64,000 nucleotides of DNA from Fasciolopsis buskii (Eukaryota; Platyhelminthes; Trematoda; Plagiorchiida; Fasciolidae): assembly GCA_008360955.1 (NCBI GenBank), contig LUCM01007140.1, positions 2,877 to 66,876 of the forward strand. Reading direction: 5' to 3'. Of the stretch, positions 36,501 through 48,809 are shown piece after piece. Position 1 is the stretch's first letter, and each line of letters begins with the position of its first letter. The notes under the pieces were generated by a model, which saw only the letters and a program-made list of their open reading frames with translations, was not told the DNA's origin and did not search any database. Made by a program: the position numbers and the translations under genes.

Positions 36501-39500
36501 GCCTTCCAGTACGCTAGAACACCAAAGTATAAACCAAATAAAATTTAGTTTAAACCTTTACACTCCTGCTATTATGGTTTATGTGCATTTTTACAAAATT
36601 ACTTGACGATACCTCCAGACAATAACTCGAATTTTCATCGAGTATTACATGGCTCATCAGCCTTCCAGTCAACACAGCTAGGATAAATGAATCCAACTCT
36701 CGTATAGTCGCTAAGCTAAAACGATGCGCTGGGGATTGCGCACGGCAGTCCACAACGTGGAAGCAACTTACGCGAATGGACGAGTTGTAGTTGAGGACAT
36801 GGAGACGAGAGAGCAAAGGTGGTTAAGCTGAACAGACTGGACAATATTCTAAAATTCCTGCACAGACTGTACAAGATAAAGAAGACTGTCTGCACGTATT
36901 GGAAGTAGTACGGGCCCAAGGCGAAACTAGGCCTGTCTTTCTGAATCAAACGATGAACAATGAGGAATGTTCACGGACGTGGAGAGCGTTTGCTGATAAT
37001 TTGCAAGAAAGGAAGGGCTTTGTGCTTCAAAGCCGTTATTAAGCGCCTTTGCTTCGTTCAGCACTTAGAACCATGAAACTTGCATTGATCTGCTCTGTTT
37101 CTGGATGCTATCATACATCACTACTTTCTCAAGGGAGAAATTAACAATATATATATATATATATATATAGTGAAAAGGGGCAGTGTGGAAGTGGAAAGAT
37201 TTCAAATTCAAGAAGGCCGTTAACTGCCACATTCACCCATATAATCTACTCCATACAACCATCACTTGGGGGATTTCGTAGACCACAGCCGGACCTACAC
37301 GAGCCGGTTTACTTCTTACGGTTTTCAAACTTGTTTCCATATCATCGACTGAACGCGTCAACCCACCTTCCAACAAATACTGCCTCGGACAACAGGACAC
37401 ATCGAGGAGGCTTTCTGTGGGTATGCAGAACATATGAAGTAACCAATTTTATCTACTTATCTTCAGTGCTTCTTTTAAATACTTAACCCCAGAGAAGAAC
37501 CATATACCTAACTTTTGAGTTATTGAGATCACTCCTCTATTATGTCCTACCAATGCAACGAGAACAAGGTATTCAAACGTGGACCGTCTTCGTGCATCTA
37601 TCCTCAATGACCATGTTTCTGGTCCGTACAACGGGACTTTATTGTTGCTGTGTAAACTCGACTTGCGATTGATTATCAGATGTCTCAAATTGATGCGTCA
37701 ATCGGGGTTCATGTAAGAGCGAGTATGTTTCATCGAGCACAAACCTTGGAAGGTAACAGGAACCAATCAAAGATAAGATTTTCTTCCCGACCACCTACAA
37801 TTTCGGATCTGAAAAACACTACAGTTTTTGAGACAATTTTTTGCATGAAAAACGATAACTTTTCAGTTTGAAAACTTTCTTGATGGTAAATTAAGAAGGA
37901 TTACTAGTAACACATGCTTAGTAACTGATAGGCAGTATATCAAAAAAAGTCGATGCTCTTGTCATTGTCGGTGGGAGAAACATGAGGCAATGATTAATTG
38001 AATTTCTGACAAAGCATTAAAGATTTTCCTTAGTTTTCACTGCATTTCTCCTCCTGTAAATAGAAATGAACAAGACAGCGCTTAACATGGTTTGAAAATT
38101 TTATTTCTGCCAGTTTTCGAGAAGAGAAGGCAAAAATTATAAACTCCCCGAATAGGCATCACACTAAGCTTTAAGATTCAACTAAAATAGCTTTTATTTA
38201 GCTATTTTGGTTCAAAAACCACAAGTTTGCTAGTTCTGCTTCGTTAGCACTCTTTCCAACATTTGCATTCGAGACTGGAGTTTTACGCATCCCCGGCTTA
38301 GTCAGGCGCGTGATCACCAATCGTCTGCGCTATCGGTAGTCGAACGCGGTCGCAGTCGTCCCCACTCCCGCCGTCCCATTGACATATCATTCTGAACAAA
38401 TGACACTCGGTGTGCAAGAGTTCGTCTGTGCACACCCGTGAGAGAATAGTCGATTGGACCAAGTTGCCGCCGGTACAGTCAACCATATTTTGAGGTCCCA
38501 TCATCAAGGTGATTTCCTAAAAGAAGTGCACAAGTGGGAGGGGGCATTGATTTTCATTCTTTCTTTTTTTCCTTGCAGTTTAAAACAGCAAGTTATTCCG
38601 TTACCTAGTTGCTGGGTTTTTTCCTGGCTAATGCAACTGGAGTCACAAGTTCAACCCAAGATCTCAGGAAACCCGACACTGCTACGATCCTCAAGGCCGT
38701 ACCGAAAGCTTTTCCTCTTTCACACTACACACCTCATTTTGAAATATTCCAGGAGCTTTCTTTCTCCAAACTTTCCTTTTATCCAGATTTCCGGAACACG
38801 CTTTGGTAACCAAAGCTATTAATAACAAGCGCAACAAACAGATTAGTTAGATGTTCCAAGTAATACTTCTCGCATGCGCATGGAGGGACAAAATGTTACT
38901 GTCCACCGATTCGCATGCGAGACATACCACTTACAACGAAACCAATACGTTGGGACCTTGTATCCCATCTCTGAAGGTTAGCTTTGCCTAACCGACGATA
39001 AACGTCTAACAAATCACCGTGTGATTCGTGAATGGCCTCATCATCTATTCGCCTCGTTGATGAATCGAATTCGATTCTAATGAGATTTGTTTACCTCCCT
39101 CTAGGATCTTATCGAACCAACAGATACGGGTTAAACAGTCACAATAATAGTTGAAAATTTACGTCTGTTAAATATTTAATTCCTGTGCCGATTGCAATAC
39201 CATCCTATTTGTGTGCTAAGCATCAGAAACGCAGCGAAAAGAAACACCGGTAATAACGCATAGGGCGAACAAACGCTACTTCGAAATCTCACCCTGCAAC
39301 GAAACAAGCGCGACTACTCGTAGCATAGTGTCTATCAGTCGGTGGAATAATATTACTGATAATTAGTCTCAAGCTTACATCAAAACTTACTGGAAAAGGA
39401 AAACTTCGGAAGTTTTCCAGTAACATCTGTTCATTAAATAATCTAACATTTATTCAAGTGGCTGCAAATCCGAGGACCTACGCGGCTATGAGATAGAGCT

Positions 39501-42500
39501 TATCTCGCAAGCATTTCTGTAATGTTTCTCTTTTATCCGAGAATTGTTTGTTCGCCTCGAAATATTAGACTTACTGTTTTGATCTCTTCTTCCGATGCAT
39601 GTTCATCGCCATCCACTCACGTAATGCTCGTTTTGCTTACGATCTTGAGTACATTTTTCCGAACTTTCTTTGTCGAATTTCTAACCTCACGTCTCATTAC
39701 CATGCCGGATCTTCTTTCTAAAATGAACATTCATGATTACCTAATATTTTCCTATTATTACGGCCTCAGATGGTCCTTCATCCAAAAATGCACAGACCAA
39801 AGTGTCAGAAACTAAATGCCAACCGTTCCACCCACGCAGTGTAAGTTGTCTGAAAGTTAACACTAAATCGCAGTAGGTGCCAACTGCCCGCTAGTGAGAC
39901 GAAACCGGTCCAGTCAGATAAGCTAACTCATTCGCTTGTGATGCGGAGACCAGCGTAACGAAGAAGCGCTACAGCTGCTTCTGGGCCCACATAGGAAGAT
40001 TTGCAAGGATCTAACACAGTATTAAATCAGGAGGGGGAGGGTTCTGTTTAAATTTCGTGTTGCCTACACGATGCTTTGCTAATATTTTATTTTTAGTCGT
40101 TTACGGGTCATGTGCCAATATCGTTTGACGAAATATAATCTAGGAACTGTGAGCAAAACGTTGTGAACTTACCCTAATCTAGACGCTGTACTTGGTCGAC
40201 TCTCAGAAATGGAGGCACGAGTAGACCGCTGGCTGGGTGTGGCCGGACGACGTAAAACGCTAGTACTTCTCACACTGCTAATGGACTGGCGAACCTCGTT
40301 TTCTCTCGAAAGCATGGGTTTGCACCAGTCCACGCCTCCGTTCGCCTCACCTCGCACAGCAGGCTCAATGGCGTACCGAAACTTCAACAACCCCTCTCCA
40401 ACCCACAAGCGTGGATCACGAAGCACCGCTTCAGGACCAGTTAATGATTTCAGATCACTGGAATCGGGTGGTGGAAGATCCTGACGATCCAGATCCGATT
40501 CAAGAGTAGGCGCATCCTCCTTCACGGATAAAAAAGAAAAATTGGAATGGGCCATGACTACGTCAAAAGTGCAATGCAAACCGCTCTACGGATTTCAATC
40601 GCCCGGGCTCCAACTGAGAATTCGAAAAACACGCAGTACATGCACTGGTAACTGTGTCCAGAACCGGGGAATTGCCGAGCGAACAAAGCAGAATAACGGA
40701 CTGCAATGCCATGTGTGCTCATCACAATCTCTGTTTACGACCATAATGTAATAAGGTCAAGCAATAAAGCTAACTTTATTTATAACCATCGCAGGTTTCT
40801 CCCACTTTAGCGAGCATTTTCCGGCGATATTCAAATGTAGAGAAACCAACTTTAAAGCAGTCATTTGATTTCATTAGGTTCGAATGGTGGATGGTTGTGC
40901 TACGCATGATCACTAAGGGACATTTGTGTTCACTGTTCTCTGATGCAGTGATAGTTGAAATGCCAGTCGAGCTGATCGTTCGAAATATGGCACAAATACA
41001 TCAGAAATGGTATTCTTGTACTGAATTAACTATAGCTGGGAGGTAGCTACGCATGCCAAAACATATCTGCGAGAAGTCTTTTGTTGTAAGGACAGAGAAG
41101 AGCTGAATAGAGACCAGTGAAAGCTTAAACTGTATAAAGAGTATTATGTCACCCATAGTCATTTTAGCTCGTCGGAAGTATGATGGATGTTCGTCGCTGA
41201 TCGTCTTATTAAGTAAATATATAACTGTTGTTGACGATCGGAATCTGCGAATTAATGATGGCCAACCAAGAAAACGGTCATCGTGAGGTCGGGTATACAA
41301 TTTTGTCAAAATTCCGTTCACACGTTTGCATAATACTTACTTTGAGTTTCATATTTCATCAGCCTCCGGTGATGGGACTCAATTTTCTGAGTAGTTCTGT
41401 CAAAATGCTTTCTGTCACTGAAGTTCATTAGGATCTGGCATCTGTATTGTCTTAAGCGAATGTGTTCGAATGTGTACAATTTCCTACCAATCATGCACAT
41501 TAAACCGGCTGCCTGGGGAGATGTAAGGTCTTTCTATTCGGAATCAAGATCGTTGTGACCGTGTAGGACTACGATCGACTAAACAGATTGCAACAAGACA
41601 CACCAAGGGACACATCTATGCTGGTGTTTCAGTCATCAATCACCGGTAAACCCTTAGAACAAGGCAAACATTCGGTCGTCTACATTGCGACGAATAAACT
41701 AGGGTGTGTCGATCGAACCATGTTAGCTGTTAACGGTTTGGCCTGGGCGGAAGCAATGACAGCAAGCACAGTTAGCCTGTCACAGGTCCACAACAAACAT
41801 GTTTGCCCAGGGTCACCATTGCAATGGCTGACAGGTGAAATCCTGCAATTCTGGAGCTGTCGAATAAACCGGTAAAATTTTAACAGTTTTTCATTAACCG
41901 AATATACTACTTGACTTCTGGTGCAAAAACACTCTGATACAAGCGCCACAAACGATCGCGAATATCAAACATGATTTAAAGAAGAGACTAAAAGAAAACA
42001 TACCTCGTCATCGTCGTCTTCTATTTCGTCGTCTGATTCCTCATCGGAAGGTAATTCATCTACAAAAGAGCGGTATCAAACACTTCACCTCTGACATTCC
42101 ACGAATATAATTAGAGGTTTTGGTATAAACCCATAGACCTAAAAAATCATTCCTAATGATGGTGGTCCTGAATGGTCATCCTTGGACCCTAAGCAGTGCT
42201 CGGAAAGGTTCAGTCACTTTTGACATATTAGTTTGTTCCTAGTAGGTGTGAAAAAATCTGCTAGTGTTTCACTAAATTGTCTGTTTTCAACCATTCTGTG
42301 GATGTGTTCCCGTAATCGTCCGGTCGTGCACCTAAAGTATGCTGGTCCACAAAAACAAATAATTGAATGAATACAAAGCAAGGCTCTAGCATAATATATA
42401 CTGTCTTTCAAACGCAATTGCAGACAAACCTCGCAGCGTAGCCGCGCAATATATCCTACTGGCAATGCTCGACAGTCAATTTTTGTACTACCTCTGCCAA

Positions 42501-45500
42501 ATCGTTATCATTAAATAGCAGAATAATGCTTTCTGTCTACCAGTGCCTTCCCGGAGGGCTCCTGATTTCTTAATCATTATCTGCTGAGCTGGAAGTTCTG
42601 GGAGCCCATTTTGAGGAATGTTCTTTATCGTAAACAGTTCTTCTTCCAGAATATTGTCAGCCCATATTTTTCGCTCTATTGTTAAAAGTTAACTTGTTGC
42701 CGAGACAACAGCGAAAATGGATGCATCATCCATTCGAAGTTAGTTTTTCTTGCATTGGCCGCCGTACTGAACAACTATCCCAAGGAGTTAGGAGTGAATC
42801 GGAAGAGGCCATCGTGGAATTTGCTTGCGTTCTATATTCAGACAGGGTTGAACTTTTGCGGTACGTGATTTCTGCCTACAGATTGATCCGTCTATGGGCT
42901 AGTGAACCAAAACTGTTTCCCGTCCATCCGGGGAAACAGGCAATCGTTTTAGAGACGGCTGAGTAAAACTTTCACTCACACCACAGTGGAAGGCGCATTT
43001 CACACAACAAACTAATGTTAGATCACTCATGAAGGTTTTCTAGTTTTCAGAATAATTTGAACAGTAAAACCAGAAATTTCGATCCGAATTCGAAAGCGGA
43101 ATTCTCTCACATGTCCCGATTTGGCGCTCATAAATCAAGTGTTAATCACTATTGAATATAATAACGTGCTTTCGTATGTGGTTTTTCAGTTGCTTTAATT
43201 TGTAGGCTTTAATTGCAAGGGAGTATCGAGACTGTTACAGAATGGAATCCATTCTGCTACTCAACGTACAGTCAGATCCCATTTGTACCGACTCAGCAGC
43301 TAATTAAGATGATAATTCAATTAGAAATTCTGGATTTAACCAGACGGTTTCATGGTAAACGCGACAAAAGAACGCAAACAAGACAACCGTTTCATGAATG
43401 AAAATGATCAACAGGATCTACTCATGAATGGATTCAAAATCGAATAGGCAGTTGGTTGTGTTTCTTATTCGGGATCCGGTAGCTTTCTTTGCCACCAGCG
43501 TTACTAACGGGATAGGAGGACTGAATAAGACTAAATGTAGTGACAAAAATCTACTCGGAACTAAGCGCCAATTGGAGAGAATGGAAGCTAGATCATACAA
43601 TCTCAATTCGTACGAACCGACCGGTTACTCGACATTATCATGTTATTCAAGGTGTATCAATATAACAAACAAACTGATTTAGAGTAATATGTGATTTAGT
43701 CCTAATGTGTTAACTTGAACTCGTTGAATGCATGTCCTACTGCCTACGGAAGGATCTGCAGCATATCTGCGTTAAGAATCGTGGACTTTAGAGTGATTCA
43801 TTAGACCACCTGCATAAAATAAAAATAGCTAACAGGAAGAAATTAGTGACGAGTTAAAAATCAGTCTATCTTGTGGATTCAAAAAGGATCTGAATCAGTA
43901 TAATTAATAGGAAAGAAACAAAGCAGAATTCACATATACAATGATTTTGGGCATATACACTATGACTTTTACACAGAGTTACACAGAGAGCCATCGAGAT
44001 GTTGGTATTGTCCAGATGGCAGGGAATTGGCTCTCTGTGTGTTTGTAAAAGGGATGCATGTTCCTGAGAGAGTGAGGATGGAAACCAAAGTTGAACAGTG
44101 ACGCCAGCACAAAATGCTAATGCAAGATCTGCAACTTATTAGTAATGGCAAGCAAAACAGTACGGTATGACAAGCGCACAGTCTCTTAGCAAGTTGGAGT
44201 TTGATACACTTGAGTGTGTGTGTGTGTGTGTGTACAGTAAGAGCCCATCTGATCTGGGCTGAATTACTAATCCTATTGATTTTATCTTGCTTGCATCCAT
44301 GCGTCTGTGTCCAATTACATGTGTGCGTTATCGCCCAAGCGGCAGGATGCTCTCATCGGAGTGAACAACACTGGGAGCAATCGGGGCAAAAGAACAAATC
44401 CCTAAGGAACGATGGGAGTCAGTAATTGTTTCGATTTACAACAGAGATGATAGGTATTAATGCACAAATCGCAGATGATTTGGCTTGGTATCCAAACCAC
44501 TAGTGGGCACTATTCCCCTAGGAATATCTAGTGTCGCAAACGTTGAGTGTGTGAGAATGAAGCAGGTTTCCGACCCAGTCCAGGTAGCACTGGCCAAATT
44601 CTTACTTTGCGATCAATCCTGTAACAAATGCATTTTCCGCAGTACCAAGGTCTCCATCTTTCTTGATGTGAAAACCACGTTCGATTCATTCTATTGCGTA
44701 ATTATCTGGTGTTGTCTCCCAAAGGAGATTGTGTCTGAGGTGTTAATTTCACACTTCCAACTTCTATATTCAAACAGCCGTGGCTAACTTCGTGCTTAAG
44801 GCGACGTTCCACAAGAGTTCTTCAAGAAAAGTGGAGTCAGCCAGGATCCTTTTCATTTTATCATTTATGCGATAGTGGAAATCGCCCTATTCTCATGTAA
44901 GAATAGCGGTAGTGATACCTGCTAAAAAAGGACGCAGTCTGACCTAGAATACGCGCAAAACGTTACGCCACTGAGTGGAGACGTAAGTAAACCGCGGGTT
45001 TTTCTGAATCCTTTGAATGATAATGTGGGTATGTTTGGGGCGCGTTTTATACATTCAAAATGTAAAATGCCGCTACAGGATTGTAATTCCTCGAAGCTGA
45101 ACTTTGCCCTTGCGAGAGAAGAATTGGTTACAGCATTGATGGTATATGGTGGGTGAACCTTCTCAGTAACTCAGAGATGAAACGTAACATTACAAGGTTC
45201 CGGAATCGAATCTTTAGAAAAGGTATTGAATTTAAATGGGATAATGTGCTTGAAACTTCTTTTACACATGCACATAGAATGAATGTCTCGCTGCATGCTG
45301 TGCTGAAAGTCAGGAATGTGTTGATGTGGTCAGTTGATGATACAGCAAAAGGATATGAAAACCTTAATCCCTGGACTGATTCCTGTAGGTCCATTTTGTC
45401 TACCGGGTTCGGGTCCATGAGATCTCCACGCGACTCGGAGCACTATCGAGGACATGACTAAATGTGATAATTAGCATCATTGTTACATTCGAAACCCTTC

Positions 45501-48500
45501 ATCTCCTGAAAAGTTACTCAACTTATCACAGTACAGCTGCTGTTTCACTGCTTCCGGAACTCTTCCTCTTTTAACCAACCGATACTCTGAGGTAGTAACA
45601 GAAACCAGAGCACTTTGACTCAAATGTTGAATTGAAATATGTCTGAATTGCCACGACCGATCCTCGACACCTCAGCCCAGCATGTGATTCGCATCGGAGT
45701 TAAAAGAAGGCGAACACCGCAGTTTCAGTTGTCAATGGAACAGTAACAATGTTCTCCGGTAATAACTGTAAGGGCATATTCAAACGATCCCTCTATTCTC
45801 CATATTTCTGGAATTGTTTATCAAATATTCGGAATCTCTATTGAAAAAAAATCTTATTTTCATTCAACCAACAATGCATTCCAACTACTCCGGTCAATAC
45901 AGTCAACTCAGAAGAGCTGGATTTCCAATCATGCTAAATGTACCGGGTTTTATTGGTTTCCCGACACTGAAGATTGGATACAAAAAGTAGAAAAAAAATT
46001 GGAATGGTATAAGATAAAATACTTTTCTACCACATAGTCAGGCAAGATTTTTCGAATTTTATTAACTCCATGACATCTTTCAACCGTGACCCTCGGTGGA
46101 AACACCGTTTTATCTCAAAGTAAATTGGGTCAAATTCGTTCAAAGTCACTTGAGAGAATACATCACAGAAACAATCCAAATCCCTTTACCAGAAAGGTGA
46201 AAAAACACTTTGAATCAACGACACCACCGGATCATGACTGATGCAAACTTAAATAGTTAATTTGGTCAGATCTTTCAACATGATCAACTCAGTCCTGAAC
46301 TCGAATTACGGTTTCCACATCCTCGCTCATTTTACAGCTGGTGTTATTAAGCGTGTGACATGAACAACGTTAGTCATTTGCTTTGATCTATCCTGAATAA
46401 TCCTTGGGTGTAAATTCAGCAATGATGGTTCGGTATACTCCTCCCATTCACATTTCGCACATGCTGCACAAATGTTCATTGTTAAATGCCAATCTTCTTG
46501 CCATACAAACGGACAATTCTGACTAGCGAGGCCAGTTAACCAGCTAGATATGCTGAGTAGAAGTAGGAGTGAATTAGGCATGGACTTCCTGTGATTTTTA
46601 GTTTTTCTAACAACCCATCTTCCGTCTACGATTTCTCTGCAAGAGCTGGTTTAAGTCTCAACATATCTAAATGTTTCGAATGTCTGTTTTCTCTATCGGT
46701 CGGCCTATCCATCCCAAACGTCTTCCATCAATTCATAAATACTTAACAGGGTTGGTCCTGTGAAATATCCAAGAGTTACTAATGATAAAAATCTGATATG
46801 GACTTCACACATTGCTACCTGTGTAAAGAATCTCCGACGATTTTCATTTCAGATCATAAAGCTTCAACACTAAAACGTGAAACAAAGCACTATCTCCCGA
46901 TTTGTATGCCAATGTTTTTCCAATCCTTCTTCGCTGTTGTCCTGTTATTTTTCCAGGTTTACTTAAAAAAGACTTTAAAATTCTTCGCCAGGGGCTATGA
47001 GTCATTAGCCGTGTGTCTTTCATATCACTAACTGAATTGTCCCTAAATCTGTATGATCAAAACTTATCAACATGTGAGAAATTCGCTCACAAAATTCTTT
47101 CTGATCCCATGCATCCTCTGCACACCGATCTTTTAAATTGTCGCTCTCATATTTCTACACGATCCGCTTTACGTTCCATAAGCTCTAAAATCAATATCTA
47201 TAGGAACTAAACTGTCCCATATTTGGCACGAATTTTGAGAAACCATGACCGGGTTTCAGCCGAATTCCTGAACAACCAGTCACAATGTGATACACTTATT
47301 CATGGATGAGTTTTTATATATTTTACATAGCGATGAGTGCACTTTTAATTTTATTTAATTATTTTTTCTATTTTATTTTTACCCTCACACTTTTTGGCTG
47401 AAATGCGACATTACTGATTGTACGCAAAAGTCTATCCAATATTACAATATATACATTATACAGTACACAATATACAACTCAGGAAGCAGCAGACTCAAAT
47501 TGTTTTCACCAGAGCTCATAAGCGATGCGTATCCGTCATCACTCCTGGGCTTTTTCTTATGAGAGGCTCCTGTTACCACTGTGCAGTCCAACCCCTCCAG
47601 ACTGATCCACATTGGTAGGCCAACTTTTGTCCAGTGTTCTTCCTCAACGACTGTCAACAATGCTCGACAATACATAAGTGAAACACGTTATCGATGGTCT
47701 TTAAAATTACGCATGAAACCCTAAACCGAATGTCCACTCACTTGATCGGAGTCGTCGCATAATAAACTCGAACTGTCTGTTCATATCCGTTTGTTCTGGT
47801 CGAAGAAATCCCTCAAGAATGGTCTCCAGATTCTACGAACAAAGAGACATACAAAAAAAAAACAGCGTGTTCTTTTCAGAGGCTTCGGGTCAGTGGAAAG
47901 CAAGAAAATTGTTCTGATAGATGCAAACTCGAAGTGGATCATTATACCAGGAATATTATCTAACCCATGTCGAGCGCATAGCTACAAAATAAATGTTGTT
48001 CATTCTAGATTTCGTTTTTTTTTACTGCGGGCAACATCTTTAGTCAATATTTCAGTTTTTTCCACCACCGGTTCATCCTAAAGCAATCGCACAATACGGA
48101 CCATTCGCTGTGTATAAAGCTTTGATTTAGGTGGCATTGCACCATAAACACGACACCAGATGAGACTACAAAAGTGTAAACCAGAATATGCACGTGCATG
48201 GTCAAAATCAACGCTTAACCATCGGTACAAGGTCTCCTTTTTCACCCGTGTACATGATCTGCTGCTAAGTCGAACCCCATATTTGGGAGCATTTCCTCCT
48301 TTGACTACCAGTAAAATAATTTTGACGTATTAGCACTGTGATTCTTGAAACAAACCTGTTCTATGCATACTCCTAATATTTTACTTGAGTCCACAGAACC
48401 AAAACGAAATAAGTAGTAAAAATTCCAGAAGACCATGTATATATTAATGACAGGCATCACTGCTCCGCATCTCCATAGGTACTACTTGAAATAAAGCTTA

Positions 48501-48768
48501 CATTGGTTTTGATTGTCCACTGCAATAAAGCGGCTAGTCAAGGTTTTCTCTAGATAAACAACCGAGCTTCAAGTATTCACACTGGGCACCATTGGATTCA
48601 CAGGATCATATGTAACTCGTTAGACAAATTACAAATGGGATACAAACAAACTAGGGATGAATGGCACATGCATGTGCAAACCATCGGTCTTTGGAGAGGG
48701 GTATAGTAAATCAATTTTCCGTCCTAAAAAGGTCTTATCAATCTCGGAAGATGGATTTTCAACATGCT

Positions 48769-48809
<41 letters not shown>

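Larger units (their letters stand above)
42701..44500. other. ARMC9 intron (exons c-d), left part
   Basis: A plus-strand frame at 42679-42966 (95 codons) and small frames near 43.2-43.7 kb have no motif. A hairpin at 43,966-44,051 and a (GT) microsatellite at 44,214-44,233 are listed separately. Confidence 0.4.

Noticed and set aside
40209..40484. A 91-codon plus-strand frame
   Set aside because: It is the antisense shadow of ARMC9 exon e, which has splice and phase support.
45153..45461. A 102-codon frame following the LINE RT fragment
   Set aside because: I tried to read it as the LINE C-terminal region, but the expected K-G-R...Y-G-x-E-T-W blocks are absent, so it is left unassigned.
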